A DNA stretch of 53,578 nt from an uncultured Clostridia bacterium. GTDB taxonomy: Bacteria; Bacillota; Clostridia; TANB77; CAG-508. Position 1 is the stretch's first letter. Every line of letters starts with the position of its first letter. Below, in pieces: positions 42,351 to 50,877 of this stretch. The position numbers were made by a program, and so were the translations under genes. The DNA lies in NCBI GenBank assembly GCA_944388805.1, contig CALXKE010000011.1:1-53578 (forward strand), written 5' to 3'. The notes under the pieces are model-generated. The model did no database searches. It saw only the letters and a list, made by a program, of their open reading frames with translations, and was not told where the DNA came from.

Positions 42351-42584
42351 TTGAAAATTGTAGGAATATTTAATAAAAGAGAAGAAGAAGTTGGTTTTCG
42401 ATTATCTGGTATGGAAACCAATTTTATTCAAGATAAAACAGAACTTTTAGAATTTTTAAAAGATTTAAATAAAGATACAAATGTAGGTATATTAGTCATT
42501 AACAATGACATCTATCACTTATTACCCGAAGAATTTGATAAAATAGAACAATCACAATTGCCATTACTATTAAAATTAAAGTAA
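42351..42584 (+). CDS. V-type ATPase subunit F (short)
   Basis: This is a 77-residue protein beginning MKIVGIFNKREEEVGFRLSGM, which matches the start of subunit F (NtpG). It then has VGILVINNDIYHLLPEEF and ends KIEQSQLPLLLKLK. Family members are usually ~100 residues with a C-terminal helix that contacts the rotor; that helix is missing here. TTG start with AAAGGAAGA 6 nt upstream. Inferred from position and N-terminal match. Confidence 0.8.
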   Translation: MKIVGIFNKREEEVGFRLSGMETNFIQDKTELLEFLKDLNKDTNVGILVINNDIYHLLPEEFDKIEQSQLPLLLKLK

Positions 42585-42599
42585 GAGGAGTGTATCATT

Positions 42600-43166
42600 T
42601 TGAGTATAGATGAAAAGTTAAAAAAGTTTCAAGATACTTGTTTAGAAATATCTGAAAATGATAAGAAAAACTTGCAAGCTGAATTAGATACAAAAGCAAA
42701 AAGTAAAATAGAAAAAGAGTTATCTATTTTCGAACAAAAACTTGAAACTAAATTTGAAAAAGAAAAAATGCAATTAGAAAAAGAATATAATAAAAAAATA
42801 ATTCATATAGAATTTAATGCCAAGAAACAATTATTAGATGAAGAAGCACAAGAAAAACAACAACTTTTTAAAGAATGTGTTCGAAAATTAGAGGATTATA
42901 CTTCTACAGAAGAGTATATTCATCTTCTTGAACAAATTCTTGAAAATACAATGTCTTATTTAGAGAATCGCTCAAATATAACGATTTGCTTGACAAATAG
43001 AGATGCTCAAAAAGTAGATTTTAAAAATTATGGAAATATTGAAATCATAGAAGATGCATATATTGGTGGACTTATATTAAAAAATGAAAATATGCTGATT
43101 GATAATACATTTTTAACAAATTTAAAGGAGAAACTATATGGAACCAAAGAAAATAACGAAAATTAA
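42600..43166 (+). CDS. ntpE: V-type ATPase subunit E (peripheral stalk)
   Basis: This is a 188-residue protein with a long N-terminal coiled coil (~20-95) and a globular C-terminal domain (IEIIEDAYIGGLILKNENMLIDNTFLTNL) typical of subunit E. TTG start at 42600 with AGAGGAG ~9 nt upstream. It overlaps the subunit A gene by 29 nt. Confidence 0.87.
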   Translation: MSIDEKLKKFQDTCLEISENDKKNLQAELDTKAKSKIEKELSIFEQKLETKFEKEKMQLEKEYNKKIIHIEFNAKKQLLDEEAQEKQQLFKECVRKLEDYTSTEEYIHLLEQILENTMSYLENRSNITICLTNRDAQKVDFKNYGNIEIIEDAYIGGLILKNENMLIDNTFLTNLKEKLYGTKENNEN

Positions 43167-44910
43167 TGGACCTGTTATTATCGCAACTGGTGATGAAAGT
43201 TTTGCAATGCATGATATGGTGTATATCGGTGTTCATAGATTATTAGGTGAAGTCATTAAGTTAGATGGAAAAAGTGCTACAATTCAATGTTATGAAGATA
43301 CTTCTGGAATGAAGATTGGTGAAGAAGTCATAACCACTAACGCCCCTTTATCTTTAAGTTTAGGACCAGGAATGATTGGCAGTGTATATGATGGTATACA
43401 AAGACCTTTGAAAATGTTAGAAGAAATATCTGGTCCTTTTATCAAAAAAGGTGTCCAAATTTCTTCATTAGATGAACAAAAAAAATGGCATTTTACTCCT
43501 ACAGTATCTATCGAAGATACTGTAGAATATAATTTCATTCTTGGTACTGTAAAAGAAACGGAAAGTATTACACATAAAATATTATACCCAAATCACCAAA
43601 GTGCAAAAATCTTGGAAATCGCTCCTGAAGGAGACTATTGTATCAATGACACAATTGCAAAAGTCCAATTTCCAGATGGGCAAACTCTAGAACTTACCAT
43701 GGTTCAAAAATGGCCTGTCAGAACTCCAAGACCTTATAAACAAAGATTGCAAGCCAATATTCCTTTGCTTACTGGTCAAAGAGTCATTGACTCTATATTT
43801 CCTATTACCAAAGGTGGTACTGCAACCATTCCTGGTGGTTTTGGAACAGGTAAAACCATGTTACAACATCAATTAGCAAAATGGTGTGATGCTGATATTA
43901 TTGTATATATTGGTTGTGGTGAAAGAGGAAATGAAATGACACAAGTACTAGAAGATTTTCCTAAACTAACAGACCCTAGAACTGGTAGGCCTTTAATGGA
44001 AAGAACGATATTAATTGCTAATACTTCCAATATGCCTGTTGCTGCCAGAGAAGCCTCTATCTATACAGGAATTACCATTGCAGAATATTATAGAGATATG
44101 GGATATCAAGTAGCAATTATGGCTGACTCAACATCTAGATGGGCTGAAGCTTTAAGAGAAATTTCTGGTAGATTAGAAGAAATGCCAGCAGAAGAAGGCT
44201 TTCCTTCATATTTACCTTCAAGACTTTCTGAATTTTATGGAAGAGCTGGTAGAACCTTAAATCATAATGGAACAGATGGTTCTGTTACTATTATTGGTGC
44301 CGTGTCTCCACAAGGTTCAGACTTTTCAGAACCTGTTACACAAAATACAAGAAGATTTGTCCATGTATTTTGGGGACTAGATAGAGATTTAGCATACTCT
44401 AGACATTATCCTGCCATTAATTGGATGATTAGTTATAGTGAATATATTTCTAATTTAGAAAATTGGTATGATAAAAATGCAGAAGAAGATTTTTTAGTAT
44501 ATAGAAATAAAATTGTCAAATTGTTAAATGAAGAAAATGAATTACAAGAAATTGCTAAAGTTGTTGGACAAGATGTATTATCAGATTCTAAAAAATTAAT
44601 TTTGGAAATTTGCAAATGTATCAGAGAAGGATTTTTACAACAAAATGCAAATTCTGAAATTGATACTTATGTACCTTTATTAAAACAATATAAAATGATG
44701 AAATTAATTGTGTCTATATACGAAGCTTCAGATACCCTTATCAACAAGGGCATCCCTATGTCTAAAATTAAAGAAATTGGATTTTTTGAAACTTATCCAA
44801 AAATAAAAAATGAAGTTGCGAATATTGAAATGGCAAAAATAGATGAAATGGAAGAACAATATTTAGATAGTTTAGACAAAATAGCAGAAGAATATAAAGA
44901 AGTATTATAG
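43138..44910 (+). CDS. ntpA: V-type ATPase catalytic subunit A
   Basis: This is a 590-residue catalytic ATPase. The P-loop [11 protein letters not shown] starts at ~231. The catalytic Glu region is GCGERGNEM, followed by [23 protein letters not shown]. The non-homologous insert (~110-190) that distinguishes A from F-type beta is present. AAAGGAG lies 7 nt before ATG. Full length. Drives rotation, or makes ATP when ions flow inward. Confidence 0.96.
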   Translation: MEPKKITKINGPVIIATGDESFAMHDMVYIGVHRLLGEVIKLDGKSATIQCYEDTSGMKIGEEVITTNAPLSLSLGPGMIGSVYDGIQRPLKMLEEISGPFIKKGVQISSLDEQKKWHFTPTVSIEDTVEYNFILGTVKETESITHKILYPNHQSAKILEIAPEGDYCINDTIAKVQFPDGQTLELTMVQKWPVRTPRPYKQRLQANIPLLTGQRVIDSIFPITKGGTATIPGGFGTGKTMLQHQLAKWCDADIIVYIGCGERGNEMTQVLEDFPKLTDPRTGRPLMERTILIANTSNMPVAAREASIYTGITIAEYYRDMGYQVAIMADSTSRWAEALREISGRLEEMPAEEGFPSYLPSRLSEFYGRAGRTLNHNGTDGSVTIIGAVSPQGSDFSEPVTQNTRRFVHVFWGLDRDLAYSRHYPAINWMISYSEYISNLENWYDKNAEEDFLVYRNKIVKLLNEENELQEIAKVVGQDVLSDSKKLILEICKCIREGFLQQNANSEIDTYVPLLKQYKMMKLIVSIYEASDTLINKGIPMSKIKEIGFFETYPKIKNEVANIEMAKIDEMEEQYLDSLDKIAEEYKEVL

Positions 44911-44915
44911 AAAGG

Positions 44916-46262
44916 ATGAAAAATAAGTGGATATTCAATATATTCGGATTAGAAAGCATAAATGGTCCTATTGTATATTTAAAAACCCCTAAAAACATCA
45001 TGTTTAATGAACAAGTAGAGTTCATCTTACCAAATAATGAAACACGTTTGGGAAATGTTATTTGTATAGATGAGAATGTTACAATGATACAAGTATATGA
45101 AGGGACAAATGGAATTGGACTAGACAAAACAAAAACCATATTAAAAGGAAAACCATTAAGTATAAAACTATCAGAAGATATGTTAGGTAGAATTTTTGAT
45201 GGAACAGGAAAACCGATTGATGGCTTAGGCGAAATCCATTCTGACATTGAAAGAGATATTAATGGTAGTAGTATAAATCCTATTTCTAGAGAATATCCAA
45301 GAAATTATATCGAAACAGGTATTTCTAGTATTGATGGATTAATGACTTTAATTAGAGGTCAAAAATTGCCTATATTCTCTGGTAGTGGAATTAATCATAA
45401 TGAACTCGCCAATAAAATTATTACAGATTCTAATATTGGAAAAGAAGAGAAATTTGCTATTTGCTTTGGATTAATGGGTGCAGAGTTTGAGACAGCTGAA
45501 TACTTCAAAAATAGTTTAAAAGAAAACGGATCTCTTTCTAAAGTCGTTATGTTTCAAAATCTTTCTAATGATCCAAGTATAGAAAGAATTTTGACACCAA
45601 AAGTTACTTTGACTTGTGCAGAATATTTAGCTTTTGATTTAGGATATCATGTATTAGTTATTCTAACAGATATGACCGCTTATGCTGAAAGTTTAAGAGA
45701 AGTTTCTACTTTAAAAGGTGAAATTCCAAGTAGAAAAGGTTACCCTGGATATCTATATAGTGATTTAGCTTCTATCTATGAAAGAGCCGGTATGATAAAA
45801 GGAAAATCAGGTTCTATTACAGAAATCCCAATACTTACCATGCCAAATGATGATATTTCACACCCTATTCCAGATTTAACAGGATATATAACAGAAGGAC
45901 AAATTGTACTTTCTAGGGATTTGTATCAAAAAGGAATCGTTCCTCCTGTTGACATTTTAAATTCTTTATCAAGACTCATGAAAGATGGTATTGGTGAAAA
46001 ATATACGAGAAAAGACCATGCAAAAATTTCTGACCAAATTTTTGCTTCTTATTCTAAAGCTCAAGATGTAAGAGCCTTAGCAAAAGTTTTAGGTGAAAAT
46101 GATTTAAATGATTTGGATAAGCAATACCTAGCATTTGCAAATACATTCGAAGAAAAATTTATCAATCAAAAACAAGATGAAAGAAGAACAATCAATGAAA
46201 CTTTAGATTTAGCCCTAAATATTTTAAATATCCTGCCAAAAGAAGAATTGACAAAACTATAG
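44916..46262 (+). CDS. ntpB: V-type ATPase regulatory subunit B
   Basis: This is a 448-residue non-catalytic nucleotide-binding subunit. The P-loop is degenerate ([15 protein letters not shown]), as expected for B. Conserved features are [25 protein letters not shown] and [24 protein letters not shown]. The only ATG lies immediately after AAAGG, with no normal spacing, so the exact start is uncertain and initiation may be coupled to the A stop codon 6 nt upstream. The N-terminus is a little divergent. Confidence 0.93.
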   Translation: MKNKWIFNIFGLESINGPIVYLKTPKNIMFNEQVEFILPNNETRLGNVICIDENVTMIQVYEGTNGIGLDKTKTILKGKPLSIKLSEDMLGRIFDGTGKPIDGLGEIHSDIERDINGSSINPISREYPRNYIETGISSIDGLMTLIRGQKLPIFSGSGINHNELANKIITDSNIGKEEKFAICFGLMGAEFETAEYFKNSLKENGSLSKVVMFQNLSNDPSIERILTPKVTLTCAEYLAFDLGYHVLVILTDMTAYAESLREVSTLKGEIPSRKGYPGYLYSDLASIYERAGMIKGKSGSITEIPILTMPNDDISHPIPDLTGYITEGQIVLSRDLYQKGIVPPVDILNSLSRLMKDGIGEKYTRKDHAKISDQIFASYSKAQDVRALAKVLGENDLNDLDKQYLAFANTFEEKFINQKQDERRTINETLDLALNILNILPKEELTKL

Positions 46263-46335
46263 TTGAATTCTCATTTGAAAACAATTACAAATTTGTCTCT
46301 AGCAAATTGTAGCTTAGAAAGGAATGAAATAAATT

Positions 46336-46956
46336 ATGAGCACACTTCTTCCAACCAAAAGTAATTTAATCAAATTAAAGAAAACAATTGCTTTATCTAA
46401 ACAAGGGCAAAAACTTTTAGAAAAGAAAAAATATATTCTTGAAAACGAAAAAGAAAAATATATTTCTCAAAAAAACGAATTAGAAGAAACCTTTCATAAG
46501 CAATATGAAAAAGCATTTCTTGCTTTACAAAATGCAAATGTTGATATGGGAATCAATAAAGTCAATATGATTTCTCATACCATTGAAATTGATAATCTAT
46601 TAGATATAAAGTACAAAACAATTATGGGGGTAGAAATACCACTAATTTCTTATACGAGTTCTTCTAATCCAGATTTAACATTTGGTTTACTTGGAACAAC
46701 AATTAGTATTGATGAAGCAATTGTAGAATTTCAAAATATCAAAAAAATGATGATTGATTTGGCTCGTTTAGAAATTACCATATCTAGATTAGATTCTGCT
46801 ATAGAAAAGGTTCAGAAAAGGTCTAATTCTTTAAAAGATATTATTATTCCTAATTATGAAAAGGATGAGAAAAGAATACAGGATATCTTAGAGGAAAGAG
46901 ACAGAGAAGAGTTTGTAAGGATGAAAATGATAAAGAAAAATTCATTCCATCAGTAA
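46336..46956 (+). CDS. ntpD: V-type ATPase subunit D (central shaft)
   Basis: This is a 206-residue protein with two long antiparallel helices (N-terminal TKSNLIKLKKTIALSKQGQKLLEKKKYIL and C-terminal TISRLDSAIEKVQKRSNSLKDIIIPNYEKD) that form the rotating shaft. Last gene of the operon, 73 bp after B, with GAAAGGA before the start and a terminator behind. Confidence 0.92.
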   Translation: MSTLLPTKSNLIKLKKTIALSKQGQKLLEKKKYILENEKEKYISQKNELEETFHKQYEKAFLALQNANVDMGINKVNMISHTIEIDNLLDIKYKTIMGVEIPLISYTSSSNPDLTFGLLGTTISIDEAIVEFQNIKKMMIDLARLEITISRLDSAIEKVQKRSNSLKDIIIPNYEKDEKRIQDILEERDREEFVRMKMIKKNSFHQ

Positions 46957-46962
46957 AAAATT

Positions 46963-46990
46963 AAGAGACTTGAAAAAGTCTCTTATTTGC
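46963..46990 (+). terminator. Terminator of V-type ATPase operon
   Basis: A 9-bp stem AAGAGACTT / AAGTCTCTT with GAAA tetraloop and a T-rich tail. Confidence 0.8.
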
Positions 46991-47225
46991 TATATATGAA
47001 GTTTAATTTTATTCGATAATATTACATAAAACGTCAAATCAAAAAGAAAAACTAATAAGATTTAGCATGATATTTTATTTTTTCCTAATTTATGTTATTC
47101 TATAGTTAATAAGTATTTGTAAAGTGAATTTTGTATTTAATCATAAACCATTCTTACATTTGATAATTTAATCTAAAAAAACTAATGAACTTAAATTATA
47201 ATAAAATTAATTTTTAGGAGATTAA

Positions 47226-47429
47226 TTTAGAATATGTTTTTTATATTTAATTTTAGAATTCTTTGAGTTTAATAATAGAAAATACTATTATCGCATATTT
47301 CATGATTATTTTTATTGCTTAACTCCAATTACTGATGAGTATTTATATTATGTAAGAATAAATGAGGGATTAAAAGATTTAACAAAGGAAGATATTAAAT
47401 CAATTCTTTATTTTGAATTTTATAGTTAA
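47226..47429 (+). pseudogene. Open fragment without start, probable gene remnant
   Basis: A 67-codon open stretch has coherent codon use (RKYYYRIFHDYFYCLTPITDEYLYYVRINEGLKDLTKEDI), no initiation codon with a ribosome binding site and stops on both sides. A further fragment, GLVTSEENRQKEFQNDIKTI, ends at 47563 in another segment. The family is not recognised. The region 46991-47762 contains only such fragments. Confidence 0.4.
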
Positions 47430-47561
47430 AAATTTTCTCTAATTAGAAAGATTTGCTATGACTTAAATAATAATTGAACATTAATTATAGTATAAATAAG
47501 GGATTAGTAACCAGTGAAGAAAACCGACAAAAAGAGTTTCAAAATGATATAAAAACAATTT

Positions 47562-47586
47562 AAGGAGCTTATAAAAGCTCCTTTTT
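47562..47586. terminator. Terminator-like hairpin beside tRNA 3' remnant
   Basis: AAGGAGCTT-ATAA-AAGCTCCTT followed by Ts. It stands directly beside the tRNA 3'-end copy at 47588. Confidence 0.7.
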
Positions 47587-47587
47587 A

Positions 47588-47604
47588 TGGTTGAGGTGAG
47601 GAGA
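47588..47604 (-). other. tRNA 3'-end fragment (attachment-site-like), copy 1
   Basis: On the minus strand TCTCCTCACCTCAACCA: T-stem 3' strand, acceptor 3' strand and CCA of a tRNA (Pro-like), without the rest of the gene. It repeats at 50366-50382 with one difference. Confidence 0.5.
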
Positions 47605-47617
47605 AATTGTAGTTTAA

Positions 47618-47743
47618 TCATTCTTCTACTAATTTTTCTTTTTTTAATAAATCAGACTGTTGCTTTGTTATATGTATTCCTTTTTGAACTCTATCTAATA
47701 GATTTAGTTTTAATTTCAAAAAATAATGTTTTTGATTATTTGA
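47618..47743 (-). pseudogene. C-terminal fragment, possibly of an AlbA-type ATP-binding regulator
   Basis: A 41-codon open fragment ending in TGA reads HYFLKLKLNLLDRVQKG then HITKQQSDLLKKEKLVEE. It begins after an in-frame TAA and has no start. The style resembles the C-terminal region of AlbA_2/HATPase DNA-binding proteins like the intact one at 50878-52338, from memory only. Confidence 0.35.
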
Positions 47744-47762
47744 TTAACAATCTTATTAATAT

Positions 47763-49034
47763 TTAAAAGGGTTTATATTTAATTTCCCAACTAACATCAC
47801 CTAGATATTTCTTTTCTATTTTTACAAAATAGCTACTATATGTTACAATTGGGGATCCTCCAATCTTTGTTCCTCTTGTATCTTCTTGTATAAATCTAAC
47901 CTGATTATTTGTTTTATTATATGTCACATAATCAATTCCGATTGGTGAAGCTGTATTTCCTGAATATTCCGATACAAATACTAAATAATATTTATCAAAA
48001 AAATCGTTATCTATGTCAAATTTTTCTATTACATTTTCTTTGTTATCTTTTAATAAATCTTTAATTGGTTTGTTATAAACCATTTCTGTATTTACATGGT
48101 ACTCAAGAACTTCATCATTTATAAGATCTTCATTAAATAGTTTGTCTAATTCATTTATATTTTGTATTATCTTCAAATTTGGGCTTGTCCACAAGTTACT
48201 ATGACAAGTTTGATATGGAATTTTTATTATTATTACTGATTTTATAATTGTAAATATTAGTAGACAAATGACAGTAGTTGCTATTGTACCAATAATTATT
48301 TTTTTAGTATTATGCTTTAAAACTGGTATTTTTTTAAATGCAATACCTATTATTATAGAAATAATTCTTAATATTGATATACTAATCATTATAAAATTTA
48401 CAAATTCATCAACTAAATCTATTATTTTAAATAATACAAATATATTAAAAATAATTATGTTTACATAATTGATTATTTTATCTGGATTTTTTACTGCTTT
48501 TGTAATATCATAAAATACTATTGCCTCTAGCAGTAGTAAAAATAGAATATCTAACCCACTATAAAAAAATCCTCTTAATGATGTTTCTGGTAAAAAAAAC
48601 ATTATCATAAATAATAGTATTGTTATAGTTACGGTTATACTAATATATATCTTTTTCTTATTCATATAAGGTTCGCCTTTATATGATATATTTTTATAAC
48701 TAAAATTTTTTTTAAATTCAATTAAACTTATTATAAATCTTATTCCAATTAATAATAATGCAATGTATGTAAATAAATTACCTATATCTCCATCTGAAGT
48801 ACTTCCTGAAGCTATTAATAATAATTCAGTAATTATTGAAATTATAAATTTTATATAACTTGTACCTTTTTCGGACTTTCTTACTATATTTATAATATCA
48901 TAAATTATAATGCCCCTTATAAATAACAAAAATATATAGTTAAATTCCTCAAAGAATGGATAACCACAAAATATAAGTATTAAAAATATTATAATTACTG
49001 TTAACACAATATATATTATAGTTTTTTTATTCAT
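47763..49034 (-). CDS. Multi-pass membrane protein of unknown function
   Basis: This is a 423-residue protein. Eight or so transmembrane helices occupy residues 1-275, in two similar halves (MNKKTIIYIVLTVIIIFLI and MNKKKIYISITVTITILLF both begin a four-helix set), pointing to internal duplication. The last ~145 residues are a soluble, probably extracytoplasmic domain (IDNDFFDKYYLVFVSEYSG...). AAGGAGA lies before ATG. No family recognised. It lies inside the segment bounded by two tRNA 3'-end copies and is even more AT-rich than the core genes. Confidence 0.6.
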   Translation of the reverse strand: MNKKTIIYIVLTVIIIFLILIFCGYPFFEEFNYIFLLFIRGIIIYDIINIVRKSEKGTSYIKFIISIITELLLIASGSTSDGDIGNLFTYIALLLIGIRFIISLIEFKKNFSYKNISYKGEPYMNKKKIYISITVTITILLFMIMFFLPETSLRGFFYSGLDILFLLLLEAIVFYDITKAVKNPDKIINYVNIIIFNIFVLFKIIDLVDEFVNFIMISISILRIISIIIGIAFKKIPVLKHNTKKIIIGTIATTVICLLIFTIIKSVIIIKIPYQTCHSNLWTSPNLKIIQNINELDKLFNEDLINDEVLEYHVNTEMVYNKPIKDLLKDNKENVIEKFDIDNDFFDKYYLVFVSEYSGNTASPIGIDYVTYNKTNNQVRFIQEDTRGTKIGGSPIVTYSSYFVKIEKKYLGDVSWEIKYKPF

Positions 49035-49127
49035 ATTACAAATTCTCCTTTGTATATTAATCTTACATTTTCTAGCAATTTTTCATTTGTCAATATGGTA
49101 TCATATATAACTTATGGAATCAAATAG

Positions 49128-49322
49128 AATTTTACAAATTTATATAATAAAAATATCAGAGAAATAGGAAAAAATTTTAATGTAGGAATTACAACTGGTA
49201 TCAATGGAGATTAATCTAATTATTGGAAACACCCATATAGACATTGGAATTTTATTTCCTCATATTCACACTTTGATGAGACTTTAACAAAAAGAGGAGA
49301 TAAAAAGAAAAATAAAAAATAA
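49128..49322 (+). pseudogene. Remnant with internal stop codon
   Basis: An open frame from 49128 is broken by TAA at 49212 and then continues to TAA at 49320. It reads NKNIREIGKNFNVGITTGIN before and NYWKHPYRHWNFISSYSHFDETLTKRGD after the stop. There is no start codon. It is a decayed gene of unknown family. The rest of 49035-49608 shows only a stem AAAGCTC...GAGCTTT at 49320-49384 and AT-rich sequence. Confidence 0.45.
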
Positions 49323-49608
49323 AGCTCCATTAATCCTAGACCGCGAATAAATCGTAGCCGTTAAAACGAATTAACAGAGCTTTTATATAAAATAACATAA
49401 GATATTTATTAACTATTTTATGCAATCTGTCTATATATTAGACATAATCTTTTAACTTTTGTCAACTATATTGTACATTTTGAAAAGTTAAAAATAATTT
49501 TTTATAAAATGGGGTAATGTTATAATTATCTTCTCTTTTACTATTTTTATTTTTTGTTCTTTTATCTTTTTCTAAGAAAATATAATCAATTTCCACAATA
49601 AATCTCCA

Positions 49609-50289
49609 TTAATTATTAAATCCAAACTTCTCCATTCTTTCTTCTTCGCTAGTAGATAAATCCTTTAGCCATTCAGCTAAGCCATTACTATCATTATTTC
49701 TTAAAAACTCAAAATACTTTACCCTATCTTCTTTAGCTATAACAACAGGTGGCAAGTCATTTTTTAATAATTCATAATTTATAAGCAATCTGCCCGTTCT
49801 TCCATTTCCATCTTCAAAAGGATGTATTTTTTCAAAATCAATATGATATTTAGCAATTTTAGTAAAAATATCTTGTTCATCATGATTGTAATTATATATA
49901 TAATCCATCATTAAATTTGGAACTTTTTCAGGTTCTGGTGGAATATGTTCACTACCTTGAATAAATACTTGCACAGTTCTATAACCTTCTGTATCTTTAA
50001 TATCTCTATTTATAATTTCATTTAATTTTTTAATGAATCTTTCATCAAATTCTTCATTATTTTTTAAATTCTTAAAAACTAATTCAAATGCTTTTTTATG
50101 ATTTATAGCTTCATATATTTCCCTTGGCTCTTTTCCTTCGATTTTAAAGCTATTATCATTGTATAGAATAGCATAAGTTTCTGCATAAGTAAGTGTACTT
50201 CCTTCAATAGCATTTGAATGATATGTACTTCTTGTAATGAAATCTTCTAAATATTCTTTTTGACTTAAAATAAATTCTAAAATCCTCAT
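49609..50289 (-). CDS. Fic-domain protein with N-terminal inhibitory helix (class II)
   Basis: This is a 226-residue protein. The catalytic motif HPFEDGNGRTGR (His156 to Arg167) is complete. The self-inhibitory motif Ser25-Asn-Ala-Ile-Glu29-Gly30 lies in the N-terminal helix, so activity is expected to be held off in cis, unlike the Fic at 22382. The TPR repeat of larger class II proteins is absent. AAGGAGAAA lies before ATG. It is the distal gene of the segment bounded by tRNA 3'-end copies. Confidence 0.88.
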   Translation of the reverse strand: MRILEFILSQKEYLEDFITRSTYHSNAIEGSTLTYAETYAILYNDNSFKIEGKEPREIYEAINHKKAFELVFKNLKNNEEFDERFIKKLNEIINRDIKDTEGYRTVQVFIQGSEHIPPEPEKVPNLMMDYIYNYNHDEQDIFTKIAKYHIDFEKIHPFEDGNGRTGRLLINYELLKNDLPPVVIAKEDRVKYFEFLRNNDSNGLAEWLKDLSTSEEERMEKFGFNN

Positions 50290-50329
50290 TGTTTTGTTTC
50301 TCCTTGTATATAATTACAAGAAATAAAAA

Positions 50330-50361
50330 AAAGAACTTGACTATCATCAGCCCAGTTCTTT
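50330..50361 (-). terminator. Terminator beside tRNA 3' remnant
   Basis: AAAGAACT / AGTTCTTT stem with a T-run on the minus strand, 4 bp from the tRNA 3'-end copy at 50366. Confidence 0.6.
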
Positions 50362-50365
50362 CTTC

Positions 50366-50382
50366 TGGTCGAGGTGAGGAGA
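50366..50382 (-). other. tRNA 3'-end fragment (attachment-site-like), copy 2
   Basis: On the minus strand TCTCCTCACCTCGACCA, the CCA-bearing end of a tRNA without the remaining gene, same orientation as copy 1 at 47588 and, like it, next to a terminator hairpin. Confidence 0.5.
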
Positions 50383-50525
50383 GCTTATTTTTGAGAATTA
50401 CATATTTTCTAGCACTTCGACATTTTTTGAATGTAGTTTGAATGCAGTTGAATAAATTTTATTGAAAAATTTTTTAAATGTTTGTATAATGGTCTTAAAG
50501 AAAAGCTATAAGAGGTGGAGAAATT

Positions 50526-50714
50526 ATGAAAATTAGATGCTTAAAATGTAATGATATAATTGAATCTTTAAGTGTTCACGATTATAAAAAATGTAAATGT
50601 GGAGCATGTTCAATTGATGGTGGAAATGAATATACAAGAATTGGTGGAGATTTTAAATACATTCATTGGGTATATGGTGATGGACATGAAGAAGAAATAG
50701 GTTTTAAAAAATAA
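50526..50714 (+). CDS. Small zinc-ribbon-like protein (DUF7695-like)
   Basis: This is a 62-residue protein with CLKCND near the start and CKCGAC in the middle, a four-cysteine ribbon, followed by SIDGGNEYTRIGGDF. This GGxxYxRxGG pattern is typical of small phage and element proteins annotated as DUF7695. AGAGGTGG lies 8 nt before ATG. Role unknown. Confidence 0.7.
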   Translation: MKIRCLKCNDIIESLSVHDYKKCKCGACSIDGGNEYTRIGGDFKYIHWVYGDGHEEEIGFKK

Positions 50715-50759
50715 TGCAGATAAAAATCAACTGCATTATTTTTATTTATAAGTATTAAG

Positions 50760-50858
50760 TTACTAGTCAATTACTAGTCAATTACTAGTCAATTACTAGT
50801 CAATTACTAGTCAATTACTAGTCAGTTACTGGTCAATTACTAGTCAATTACTAGTCAA
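50760..50858. repeat. Tandem array of nine 11-bp repeats
   Basis: The unit TTACTAGTCAA is repeated nine times without spacers. Seven are exact, one has a final G, and the next has ACTGG in place of ACTAG. Each contains ACTAGT, a 6-bp palindrome. All six frames are closed, so it does not code. It sits between the convergent genes ending at 50714 and 50878. The 11-bp period places each unit on nearly the same face of the helix. Confidence 0.9.
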
Positions 50859-50877
50859 ACAATAATAATTTTTTACA

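Noticed and set aside
50760..50858. CRISPR array
   Set aside because: The units are 11 bp and contiguous without spacers, and no cas genes are present.
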